The notes under the pieces were generated by a model. It worked only from the letters and a program-made list of their open reading frames with translations, was not told the DNA's origin and searched no databases. From Bilophila wadsworthia ATCC 49260 (GTDB taxonomy: Bacteria; Desulfobacterota; Desulfovibrionia; Desulfovibrionales; Desulfovibrionaceae), in contig NZ_JNJP01000004.1 in assembly GCF_000701705.1 (NCBI RefSeq), forward strand, positions 62,001 through 126,000: a stretch of 64,000 nt of DNA, read 5' to 3'. Position 1 is the first letter of the stretch; every line of letters starts with the position of its first letter. Positions 1 through 7,582 of the stretch are shown piece after piece. Position numbers and translations under genes: made by a program.

Positions 1-267
1 GTGGATTTCGCCCCCACCCGCTCGTGGACGGCGTGGGCCAACCTGCTGGCCCTCGGCGTGGTCACGAACTATGGGGCCTACCTCGCCTACGGGCGGAGCC
101 TCCAGAGCATCAATCAAGTCAAGGCCGCCATCATCGGGAACATCGAGCCCGTGCTGGCGACATTCTGGGTCTGGCTGTTCTGGAATGAAAACTTCTCCGC
201 CTACGGGTGGGCGGGCAGCGCGCTGGTCATCTCGGCGGTATTCCTGCTGACGGCGGATCGAAGCTGA
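1..267 (+). CDS. EamA/DMT-family transporter, C-terminal fragment
   Basis: The reading frame is open from the window edge to a TGA at 265-267, so only the last 88 residues of a larger gene are present, and the GTG at position 1 is probably not its start. The fragment has the look of the second EamA repeat: hydrophobic helices, a short segment around ASINQVKAA-like residues (here QSINQVKAAIIG) followed by EPVLATFWVWLFWNE, which resembles the conserved 'EPV.A...' helix of drug/metabolite exporters. The likely role is export of a small metabolite across the inner membrane, but the substrate cannot be read from this part. A strong terminator follows at 293-324, so the gene is not cotranscribed with livK. 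Confidence 0.7.
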   Translation: MDFAPTRSWTAWANLLALGVVTNYGAYLAYGRSLQSINQVKAAIIGNIEPVLATFWVWLFWNENFSAYGWAGSALVISAVFLLTADRS

Positions 268-292
268 TACGGTTCTTCCCCCGTTACGGCAC

Positions 293-324
293 ACGGCATG
301 TTCTTTGGACATGCCGTTTTTTTT
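293..324 (+). terminator. Rho-independent terminator after the EamA gene
   Basis: An 8-bp perfect stem (ACGGCATG / CATGCCGT) with a 9-nt loop is followed by a run of eight T (317-324). It ends the transcript of the partial transporter gene. Confidence 0.9.
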
Positions 325-941
325 GCGTCCTCCCGTAACACGTTTTTTCAAAAATATATTTATGATTTCAATGCAATATGATATTTATATCTACCATATT
401 CCATTGAATAAACAAACAACATCTTTTCTTTGAACCAGATAGGAATGCAAACATTCAGGCACTGTAAATCATGAAAGTTGAGTGCACAATCTATAGTATG
501 CCTTCTTTACGTTTGAGCAATCAATTTAGATCTTTTCTTTATTTCATCATGCTGATTGCTTCCATATTGAAACTGTTTCATGAAAATTCTTATGTAACGT
601 GATAGACGTCTTTTACTGTTTATTCAAACAATGAAACATATACAGAATGGATTTTTTATCCAAAAAAATACTTTATCTTTATTCTTGACAAAGAAAATAG
701 TTTCTGTATGAACTGAACCATCGCGCAATCGGTAGTTAATGCATTACATCCACAGATTGTTATATTATTCATTATCTATCCTGTGTGGTATTTCCGGCAT
801 ACTGCGTTTCTTTAGTACACGCAACGTTCGCCGGATTTCCTTTTCGAGATAGTGCCTGTTCAGCAGTAATCCTCTGCATCAGGTTTTATCTATTGTTTAG
901 AGGCTGCTTCAATAACAATCTTACAGTTGGAGGATGGAAGC
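325..941 (+). promoter_or_regulatory. AT-rich upstream region of the liv operon with candidate promoter
   Basis: About 615 bases without a convincing gene and much richer in A+T than the flanking coding DNA. A candidate sigma-70 promoter is TTGACA at 685-690, a 16-nt spacer and TATGAA at 707-712, giving a leader of roughly 220 nt before livK. A palindrome TGAAAC-T-GTTTCA lies at 569-581 and could be an operator. The -35 box is a perfect match and the -10 only 4 of 6, so the promoter assignment is tentative. Confidence 0.4.
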
Positions 942-2081
942 ATGAAACTCGGCACTCTTTTGAGCGCGTTTGCCTGTATGGCCCTGAGCATGGGGTTCGC
1001 CACCCCCGCCAAAGCGGAAGATCCCATCAAGATCGGCGTCTACATGCCTCTGACCGGACAGAACGCCTTCGCCGGGCAGCTTGAACTTGAAGGCATCCAG
1101 CTTGCGCACAAGATCACGCCCACCGTCCTCGGCCGCCCCGTCGAACTGGTCATCGTCGACAACAAGTCCGACAAGGTCGAAGCCGCCAACGCCGTGAAGC
1201 GCCTTGCCGAGCGTGACAATGTGACGGCCATCATCGGTACGTATGCTTCCTCCCTCAGCCTCGCCGGAGGCGAAGTCGCCGAACGCGCCAAGGTGCCCGT
1301 CCTCGCCACTTCCAGCACCAACCCCCTCGTGACGCAGGGCAAGAAGTACTACTTCCGCGCCTGCTTCATCGACCCCTATCAGGGAGCCGCCGCCGCGGCC
1401 TACGCCTACAAGACCCTCGGCTACAAGAAGGCCGCCGTCCTCACCGACGTGGTCAGCGACTACGCCGTGGGCCTCTCCAACTTCTTCAAGAAGTCCTACA
1501 AGAAGCTCGGCGGCGAACTCGTTGCCGATATGAAGTACAGCTCCGGCGACCAGGACTTCACCGCCCAGCTCACCGAGCTCATCAGCAAGAAACCCGACAT
1601 CGTCTTCATGCCCGCCTACTTCGCCGAAGGCGCCATCATCATGAAGCAGGCCCGCGAACTCGGCGCGACCTTCGTGCTCATGGGCGGCGACGCCATGGAC
1701 AACCCCGACACCGTCAAGATCGCCGGCAAGGCCGCCGAAGGTTTCATGCAGACGGCGTTCCCCTATGACATGACCATGAAGGACATGAACGATCAGGCCA
1801 AGGCCTTCACGGAAGCGTGGAAGAAGAACTTCCCCAACAAGGACCCCAACGTGAACGCCACCCTCGGCTACACCTGCTACGACATGATCATCGACGCCCT
1901 CAAGCGTGCCGGAAAGGCCGACCGCGAAGCCGTCACCAAGGCTCTCGCCGAAACCAAGGACCTCGCCACCCCTGTAGGAATCATGACCCTCAACGCGAAC
2001 CATGATGCCGAAATCCCCGTCGGCATCCTCAAGTACGAGAACGGGAAGCGCATCTACCTCGGTGAAATCGTCCCTGAATAA
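942..2081 (+). CDS. livK: Liv-type ABC transporter periplasmic substrate-binding protein
   Basis: A 379-residue type-1 periplasmic binding protein of the branched-chain amino-acid/amide family. Residues 1-25 form a signal peptide ending in AKA before EDPIKIG, and the mature start IKIGVYMPLTG is typical of LivK/LivJ-like proteins. The start at 942 is preferred over an in-frame TTG at 927 because the SD sequence GGAGG (929-933) sits 8 nt upstream and overlaps that TTG. It heads livHMGF, so it supplies the ligand to that permease in the periplasm. The ligand (Leu/Ile/Val, an amide, or another amino acid) cannot be decided from sequence. A strong hairpin terminator immediately downstream probably makes this gene more highly expressed than the permease genes. 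Confidence 0.9.
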   Translation: MKLGTLLSAFACMALSMGFATPAKAEDPIKIGVYMPLTGQNAFAGQLELEGIQLAHKITPTVLGRPVELVIVDNKSDKVEAANAVKRLAERDNVTAIIGTYASSLSLAGGEVAERAKVPVLATSSTNPLVTQGKKYYFRACFIDPYQGAAAAAYAYKTLGYKKAAVLTDVVSDYAVGLSNFFKKSYKKLGGELVADMKYSSGDQDFTAQLTELISKKPDIVFMPAYFAEGAIIMKQARELGATFVLMGGDAMDNPDTVKIAGKAAEGFMQTAFPYDMTMKDMNDQAKAFTEAWKKNFPNKDPNVNATLGYTCYDMIIDALKRAGKADREAVTKALAETKDLATPVGIMTLNANHDAEIPVGILKYENGKRIYLGEIVPE

Positions 2082-2095
2082 GCCCCCCTGTCCAC

Positions 2096-2135
2096 GGCGG
2101 TGGAGGAAGGTTCCGCTTTCCTCCCCGCCTTTTTT
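2096..2135 (+). terminator. Intra-operon terminator between livK and livH
   Basis: A stem of GGCGG-(T)-GGAGGAA with TTCCTCC-CCGCC is followed by six T (2130-2135). It lies between livK and livH, 86 nt before livH, so partial termination would give excess binding protein over permease. Confidence 0.8.
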
Positions 2136-2221
2136 GCCGTCCCCGGCCTCATTCGGGAGGGTTCCTCCCAGGCGGAAGGATTTACGGATTCCAAGGATTT
2201 TAAACGGATAAGGCAGGCACT

Positions 2222-3115
2222 ATGAGTCTGGACATGTTTTTCCAGCACTTCTTCAATGCCCTGACACTGGGTTCCCTGTATGGCCTCATCGCCATCGGGT
2301 ACACGATGGTGTACGGGATATTGCGGCTGATCAACTTCGCCCACGGCGACATTCTCATGTTGGGGGCCTATTTCGTCTTTTACGGCACCACGACATTCTT
2401 CCTGCCCTGGGGGGTGGCCGTGGTGGTGGCCATCCTCGCGGCCAGCGCCGTCGGCATCCTGGTGGACCGCATCGCCTACCGGCCCCTGCGCGACGCCCCG
2501 CGCATTTCGGCGCTCATCAGTGCCATCGCCGTGTCCTTCTTCATCGAAAGCCTCTCCGTGGTGGTGTTTTCCGGCCTTCCGCGCCCCGTGTACCAGCCGG
2601 AATGGCTCATGACGCCCATCAATTTCGGGCAGTTGAAGCTGCTGCCGATCACGCTGGTCGTGCCCGTGGTCAGCTTCGTGCTCGTGCTCGGGCTCCTGTG
2701 GATCATCCACCGCACCAAACCGGGTCTGGCCATGCGGGCCATCTCCAAGGACATCGAGACCACGCGCCTGCTCGGGGTGCGGGTCGACCGCATCATCGCG
2801 CTGGCCTTCGGGCTCGGCTCCGCGCTGGCGGCGGCCTCGGGCATCATGTGGGCCCTGCGCTACCCGCAGATCAACCCCTACATGGGCATCTTCCCCGGCT
2901 TCAAGGCCTTCATCGCGGCGGTGCTCGGCGGCATCGGCTCCATCCAGGGCGCCATGATCGGCGGGCTGCTGCTCGGCTTCATCGAGATCATGACCGTGGC
3001 CTTCATGCCCAGCCTGTCCGGCTACCGCGACGCGTTCGCCTTCGTGGTGCTGGTGCTCGTGCTCCTCGTCAGGCCCACCGGCCTTTTCGGGCAGCGTTCG
3101 GAGGAAAAGATATGA
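2222..3115 (+). CDS. livH: Liv-type ABC transporter permease, LivH family
   Basis: A 297-residue inner-membrane permease with about eight hydrophobic helices. The N-terminal stretch with YGLIAIGYTMVYGILRLINFAHG is the hallmark of LivH, and a later GLAMRAISKDIETTRLLGV segment is the cytoplasmic loop that contacts the ATPases. The C-terminal AAVLGGIGSIQGAMIGGLLLG is also family-typical. The stop overlaps the livM start (ATGA at 3112-3115), so translation of the two is coupled. It forms the translocation pore with LivM. Confidence 0.93.
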   Translation: MSLDMFFQHFFNALTLGSLYGLIAIGYTMVYGILRLINFAHGDILMLGAYFVFYGTTTFFLPWGVAVVVAILAASAVGILVDRIAYRPLRDAPRISALISAIAVSFFIESLSVVVFSGLPRPVYQPEWLMTPINFGQLKLLPITLVVPVVSFVLVLGLLWIIHRTKPGLAMRAISKDIETTRLLGVRVDRIIALAFGLGSALAAASGIMWALRYPQINPYMGIFPGFKAFIAAVLGGIGSIQGAMIGGLLLGFIEIMTVAFMPSLSGYRDAFAFVVLVLVLLVRPTGLFGQRSEEKI

Positions 3116-4155
3116 AGACCTCCATGCGCAACCTGCTGCTCAATCTCGCCGCCATCGGCCTGCTGGCCCTGTTCCTTGTCTGGGCGGAGACCAACCTCGA
3201 CGGCTACAAGGTCCAGATCCTCAATCTCATCGCCGTGAACGCCATCCTCGCGCTGTCCCTGAACCTCATCTACGGCTTCACCGGGATGTTCTCGCTCGGG
3301 CACGCCGGGTTCATGGCCATCGGGGCCTACGTTTCCGCCCTGTGCGTGCTCCCCGCCGCCCAGAAGGAAATGATGTGGATCCTCGAGGACATCATCTGGC
3401 CCTTCTCGGTCATCCATACGCCGTTCTGGTTCTCGGTCGTCGCCGGGGGCTTCGTGGCCGCGATCTTCGGGCTGTTCATCGCCATCCCCGTGCTGCGGCT
3501 CGGCGGCGACTACCTCGGCATCGCCACGCTGGGGTTCGCGGAGATCATCCGCGTGCTCATCGTGAACCTGACGCCCATCACCAACGGCTCCCTCGGCATC
3601 AAGGGCATCCCCTTCCACGCCTCGCTGCTGGTCAACTACGGGTGGCTGCTCATCACCCTGTACTGCATGGTCAAGCTCTTGGGCAGCAACTTCGGCAACA
3701 TCTTCAAGGCCATCCGCGACGACGAAATCGCCGCGAAGGTCATGGGCATCGACACCTTCAGGACCAAGGTGCTCTCCTTCTGCCTCGGCGCGTTCTTCGC
3801 GGGCGTGGGCGGGGCGCTGCTCGGCAACCTCCTGACCACCATCGACCCGAAGATGTTCACCTTCCTGCTGACCTTCAACGTGCTCATGATCGTCGTGGCC
3901 GGCGGCCTCGGTTCGCTCACGGGCAGCATCCTCGGCAGCGCGGTCATCACCGTCCTGCTCGAATGGCTGCGCGCCGTGGAAGACCCCATCACCCTCGGCG
4001 GATTCGCAATCCCCGGCATCCCCGGCATGCGCATGGTCGTGTTCTCGCTGGTCCTCCTGTGCATCATCCTCTACCGCCGCGAGGGCATCATGGGAATGCG
4101 TGAAATCACCTGGGACGCCATCTTCGACTTCTTCTCCCGGAGGAAACGCGCATGA
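3112..4155 (+). CDS. livM: Liv-type ABC transporter permease, LivM family
   Basis: A 347-residue permease starting MKTSMRNLLLN at the ATGA overlap with livH. The frame stays open far upstream inside livH, but the ATG at 3112 fits the family length and has a GGAGG-like SD at the end of livH. Characteristic segments are LIAVNAILALSLNLIYGFTG, FSLGHAGFMAIGAY, LGGDYLGIATLGFAEIIRV and RDDEIAAKVMGID. It pairs with LivH. Its own stop overlaps livG by another ATGA (4152-4155). Confidence 0.93.
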   Translation: MKTSMRNLLLNLAAIGLLALFLVWAETNLDGYKVQILNLIAVNAILALSLNLIYGFTGMFSLGHAGFMAIGAYVSALCVLPAAQKEMMWILEDIIWPFSVIHTPFWFSVVAGGFVAAIFGLFIAIPVLRLGGDYLGIATLGFAEIIRVLIVNLTPITNGSLGIKGIPFHASLLVNYGWLLITLYCMVKLLGSNFGNIFKAIRDDEIAAKVMGIDTFRTKVLSFCLGAFFAGVGGALLGNLLTTIDPKMFTFLLTFNVLMIVVAGGLGSLTGSILGSAVITVLLEWLRAVEDPITLGGFAIPGIPGMRMVVFSLVLLCIILYRREGIMGMREITWDAIFDFFSRRKRA

Positions 4156-4949
4156 CCTCCTTCGCTCAGAACGGACTGCTGCTCGACGTGCAGCACGTGA
4201 CCATGCGCTTCGGCGGGATCACGGCGGTCAACGACCTGTCCATGCGGATCCCCACGGGGTCCATCACCGGGCTCATCGGCCCCAACGGCGCGGGCAAGAC
4301 CACGGCCTTCAACGTCATCAGCGGCTTCTACAACCCCCAGGAAGGCGACATCCTGTTCAAGGGCCACAGCGTGAAGGGCTTCCCGCCGCACCGGATCTGC
4401 AGGGCGGGCATGGCCCGGACCTTCCAGAATATCCGGCTCTTCGGCAGCGAAACCGCGCTGGAAAACGTCATGGTCGGCTGTCAGGTCCGCCGCAAAAGCC
4501 AATGGTGGATGCCCGTCTTCAGCCTGCCCAGCGCACGGCGCGAGGAAGAGGAAATCCGCGAGAAGGCGAAGGGCCTCATCCACCGCCTCGCGCTCGATTC
4601 CTACATGGACGAAAAGGCGTCGAGCCTGCCCTACGGGGCGCAGCGGCGCCTTGAAATCGCCCGCGCCCTGGCGACCAGCCCGGACTTCCTGCTCCTCGAC
4701 GAACCCGCCGCCGGGATGAACCCGCAGGAAAGCACCGAACTCATGCGCTTCATCCGGCATATCCGCGACGAGTTCGACCTGACCATCCTGCTCATCGAGC
4801 ACGACATGAAAGTGGTCATGGGCGTGTGCCAGTACATCTGGGTGCTGGAATACGGCCAGCTCATCGCCGAGGGCGATCCGGACGCCATCCGCAACAACCC
4901 GAGGGTCATCGAAGCCTACCTCGGAGAGGACGTCAGCAACCATGCTTGA
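4152..4949 (+). CDS. livG: Liv-type ABC transporter ATP-binding protein, LivG family
   Basis: A 265-residue cytoplasmic ATPase. Walker A is GPNGAGKTT near residue 40, the signature is LPYGAQRRLEIARAL (a LivG-type variant of LSGGQ), Walker B is FLLLDEPAAGMNP and the switch His lies in LLIEHDM. The PxRICRAGMARTFQNIRLF-like region is typical of LivG rather than LivF. It overlaps livM by 4 nt and livF by 8 nt, so all four cytoplasmic and membrane components are translationally coupled. Confidence 0.94.
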   Translation: MTSFAQNGLLLDVQHVTMRFGGITAVNDLSMRIPTGSITGLIGPNGAGKTTAFNVISGFYNPQEGDILFKGHSVKGFPPHRICRAGMARTFQNIRLFGSETALENVMVGCQVRRKSQWWMPVFSLPSARREEEEIREKAKGLIHRLALDSYMDEKASSLPYGAQRRLEIARALATSPDFLLLDEPAAGMNPQESTELMRFIRHIRDEFDLTILLIEHDMKVVMGVCQYIWVLEYGQLIAEGDPDAIRNNPRVIEAYLGEDVSNHA

Positions 4950-5676
4950 AATCAAGGATCTCCACGTCCACTACGGCGGCATCCATGCGGTGCAGGGCGT
5001 CAGCATGCACATCCCGCAGGGCCGGATAGTCACGCTCATCGGCGCGAACGGCGCGGGGAAAAGCAGCGTCATCCGCTCCATCTCCGGCCTCGTGAAGGAT
5101 ACGAAAGGCGAAGTGCTGTTCACCCCGGCGGCCCGGGACGGCAGCGGGCCCAGGACGGAACAGCTCCTCGGGAAATCCCCCGAGGACATCATCCGGCGGG
5201 GCATCTCGGTGAGCCCGGAAGGCCGCCGCATCCTCCCCCACCTCACGGTCGAAGAAAACCTCATGCTCGGCGCGTACATCCGCAACGACAAGGAAGGGAT
5301 CGCGCAGGACATCGACTGGGTCTACAATCTGTTCCCGCGGCTCAGGGAACGCAGCTGGCAGAAAGGCGGCACGCTCTCCGGCGGCGAACAGCAGATGCTC
5401 GCCGTGGGCCGCGCGCTCATGAGCCGCCCGGATCTGGTGATGCTCGACGAACCCTCGCTCGGCCTCGCCCCTCTACTGGTAAGGGAAATCTTCGACATCA
5501 TCCTGAAAATCAACGCCGAAGGCAAAACCGTGCTGCTCGTGGAACAGAACGCCCTCGCGGCCCTGTCCATCGCGCACTACGCCTATGTGCTCGAAGTCGG
5601 CCGCGTCGTCGCCGAGGCCCCGGGGCAGGAACTCCTCAAAGATCCCAAGGTCAAAGAAGCCTATCTCGGTGGCTGA
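4942..5676 (+). CDS. livF: Liv-type ABC transporter ATP-binding protein, LivF family
   Basis: A 244-residue ATPase with Walker A GANGAGKSS, signature LSGGEQQMLAVGRAL, Walker B LVMLDEPSLGLAP and the LivF-like C-terminus ELLKDPKVKEAYLGG. An insertion around residues 55-75 (ARDGSGPRTEQLLGKSP) lengthens the segment after Walker A slightly compared with typical LivF. It is the last gene of livKHMGF and is followed within 25 nt by a bidirectional terminator. Confidence 0.94.
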   Translation: MLEIKDLHVHYGGIHAVQGVSMHIPQGRIVTLIGANGAGKSSVIRSISGLVKDTKGEVLFTPAARDGSGPRTEQLLGKSPEDIIRRGISVSPEGRRILPHLTVEENLMLGAYIRNDKEGIAQDIDWVYNLFPRLRERSWQKGGTLSGGEQQMLAVGRALMSRPDLVMLDEPSLGLAPLLVREIFDIILKINAEGKTVLLVEQNALAALSIAHYAYVLEVGRVVAEAPGQELLKDPKVKEAYLGG

Positions 5677-5693
5677 TCCCCGTTCTCCATTCC

Positions 5694-5724
5694 ACAAAAA
5701 AGGCGGCTTGAAGCCGCCTTTTTC
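5694..5724. terminator. Bidirectional terminator between livF and fdhE
   Basis: AAAAAAGGCGGC-TTGAA-GCCGCCTTTTT: a 6-8 bp GC stem flanked by A and T runs on both sides (5702-5718 core). It serves the convergent livF (plus) and fdhE (minus) transcripts. Confidence 0.88.
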
Positions 5725-5742
5725 TGTGCAACCATTTTGGCG

Positions 5743-6570
5743 CTATGCAGATTCCCCAAGGGGTAAGAGCCCCTGCTCCTGCATGAGAGCGTCCAGATAG
5801 CCCATGCCGAGGCACACGATGGCGGCTCCGTCCAAGGCCAGATCCCGCTTGCGGATGTCCGCTTCAAGGATGTAGTGCCCGCAATTCTTACAGGAAACGG
5901 CGCGTTCGTCCGGAGTGCTTTCAGCAAAATGCAGGCGCAGATTGTCCGGTTTGTCGCACCCGCATGAGGGGCACGCCGTACGCTGGAAACGCCAGTGCCG
6001 TCCGCAGTCGGTACAGAACAAGCTCCGGTGGCCTTCCTTCTCATGAACGATGCTGAGTTCCGGTTTTCCTCCACAGTACGGGCACGTCTTCCGGGCCGGA
6101 TCGAAGGGCGCTTCGGGCAGGCTGCCCGCTGTGCGGGCCATAAGGATTTTCACCGTCTGCGCGATCACCATATCCAGCACATCCGGCGGCAGGCCGTTTT
6201 TCTCCGCGAACAGGACCAGCGGTTCCGGCTCATGCGCGAGGCTGGCCTTGCACAGGCGGCGGACGCTTCCGGGCTTGAGCGCACCGCGCACCGCCTCCAC
6301 CTGTTCCCGCGCGCCGGGGAAGCCCTCGGCAACGGCTTCGAGCACTGCCGACGCAATGGCTCCGGATTTTTCCGAGCATACGGGCAGCTCCTCAAATCGG
6401 AACATAGGAAAGCCGTCCAGCGGCTTGGTTTTCCGCGACAGCGCGTAGGCATCAAGCAGCTTGCCGCGCGCCAGCGCCAGCGGCGTGAACGCCCGGATCA
6501 CGGCGGCGTGCTCGGGGTGGGATGCGGCCAGTTCAATCAGCAGACGGCGCAGGGCGGTATCATCGTACAT
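5743..6570 (-). CDS. fdhE: Formate dehydrogenase accessory protein FdhE
   Basis: A 275-residue protein of the FdhE family, needed for maturation of respiratory formate dehydrogenases. The C-terminal half carries rubredoxin-like CxxC pairs: CPYCGGKP, CTDCGRHW, CPSCGC and CKNCGHY. The family name is assigned from these knuckles and from FRFEELPVCSEKSGA-like N-terminal segments. It is the third gene downstream of fdhA and fdhB on the same strand, separated from fdhB by 356 nt containing two hairpins, so it may be on the same transcript at lower level or have its own promoter. Confidence 0.9.
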   Translation of the reverse strand: MYDDTALRRLLIELAASHPEHAAVIRAFTPLALARGKLLDAYALSRKTKPLDGFPMFRFEELPVCSEKSGAIASAVLEAVAEGFPGAREQVEAVRGALKPGSVRRLCKASLAHEPEPLVLFAEKNGLPPDVLDMVIAQTVKILMARTAGSLPEAPFDPARKTCPYCGGKPELSIVHEKEGHRSLFCTDCGRHWRFQRTACPSCGCDKPDNLRLHFAESTPDERAVSCKNCGHYILEADIRKRDLALDGAAIVCLGMGYLDALMQEQGLLPLGESA

Positions 6571-6926
6571 CGGAAATCCTTTAGATTAGAGCAAATGATT
6601 TTTGAGCGGATGTGCGGGGGAAAGGAGAAGCCTCTTCTTGAAAGCGGGAACATCCGCGAACTTCTCCCCTCCCCCACGCCCCCGCCGTCCATGTTCCCAT
6701 GTCTTTATACATGGCTGTCCGGCATCCATGCGGAAACGTCCCATCAATGCAAAACCATCAAAAAATCCGCTCAATTCATCCATCCCGCTGCGGGAACAGA
6801 CTTCAAGTGCAACATAAAAATCCGAGGGGATCCGGGGGGAATCATTCCCCCCGGCGGAGCCTGAGGCAGAGCCTCAGCGGGTGCGGGCAGAGCCCGCATC
6901 ATCTCCCTCCCCTCGCTTACTGTCCG
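6571..6926. other. fdhB-fdhE intergenic region with paired hairpins
   Basis: No gene is supported here. The part next to fdhB holds two adjacent perfect 7-bp hairpins with identical AGA loops (see the repeat entry at 6861-6898). The remaining 290 bases show no convincing promoter or ORF. Confidence 0.5.
6861..6898. repeat. Two tandem hairpins with the same AGA loop (REP-like)
   Basis: CTGAGGC-AGA-GCCTCAG (6861-6877) and TGCGGGC-AGA-GCCCGCA (6882-6898) lie 4 nt apart, 29 nt downstream of the fdhB stop on the minus strand. There is no T run, so they look more like an mRNA-stabilising or REP-type element than a classical terminator. Confidence 0.6.
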
Positions 6927-7571
6927 CTATGCGCCGACGTGCTCGGCGTACTTGTCCGGGTCGTCCGTGATGACGTAGATCACGCGCACATCATCTGGAT
7001 CGACGGCATGGGCCTTGGGGAACTCCTTCTTCAGCTCCTCCACGCGCTTGTGCGCGAGTTCAAGCATGGCGGCGCGTTCCCCGAAGCGCATGGCTCCGGT
7101 GGGACAGGACTGCACGCACGCGGGAATGCCGCCCGCGCTGATCCTGTCGATGCACATGGTACACTTCACGATGGCCCCGGTCTTTTCGTTCTTGCGGGGG
7201 ATGCGGTACGGACAGGCGTCGAGAAGCACGTCGAAATCGTTCTCGGCGGTCTTTTCCGTATACACCACCGCGCCGGTGGCCTCGTCGTGAATCATGGTCC
7301 CCTCATCGGCGGCGAGCACGCACGGCGGGTTCACGCAGTGGCGGCACATGTCGGTGAAGAAGTTCCAGTAGGGTTTGCCGTTTTCATGCCGCCCTTCGCG
7401 GAACCGGACGATCTTGTAGGTATCGCCGTTCATATCGGGCGGGTTCTGGTAGGAACCGGTCTGCACGGTATCGGTAGCGGGCAGCTCGTTCCACTGCTTG
7501 CAGGCCACCTGACAGCCGCGGCACCCGGTGCAGCGGGATACGTCAACGAGAATAGTCTTTCCGTCGGACAT
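6927..7571 (-). CDS. fdhB: Formate dehydrogenase beta subunit (iron-sulfur, FdhAB type)
   Basis: A 214-residue ferredoxin-like electron-transfer subunit. Cysteine groups are CTGCRGCQVAC near the N-terminus, MCRHCVNPPC, DACPYRIP, KCTMCIDRI and CVQSCPTGA. The second group lacks one Cys expected in four-cluster FdnH proteins, as in the Desulfovibrio FdhAB beta subunits that hold three [4Fe-4S] clusters; I treat this as a family trait, not damage. There is no C-terminal membrane anchor, so the enzyme is probably a soluble periplasmic FdhAB dimer exported with FdhA and passing electrons to cytochrome c3. The start lies 11 nt after the fdhA stop, and the SD GGAGGG overlaps that stop region. Confidence 0.93.
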   Translation of the reverse strand: MSDGKTILVDVSRCTGCRGCQVACKQWNELPATDTVQTGSYQNPPDMNGDTYKIVRFREGRHENGKPYWNFFTDMCRHCVNPPCVLAADEGTMIHDEATGAVVYTEKTAENDFDVLLDACPYRIPRKNEKTGAIVKCTMCIDRISAGGIPACVQSCPTGAMRFGERAAMLELAHKRVEELKKEFPKAHAVDPDDVRVIYVITDDPDKYAEHVGA

Positions 7572-7582
7572 GGCCTTCCCTC

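Noticed and set aside
921..2003. A 360-codon minus-strand frame over livK
   Set aside because: Antisense to a clear livK with signal peptide and SD.
7200..7350. Missing cysteine in the second cluster motif of FdhB as a sign of damage
   Set aside because: The same pattern occurs in Desulfovibrio FdhAB beta subunits that carry three clusters, so it is a family feature.
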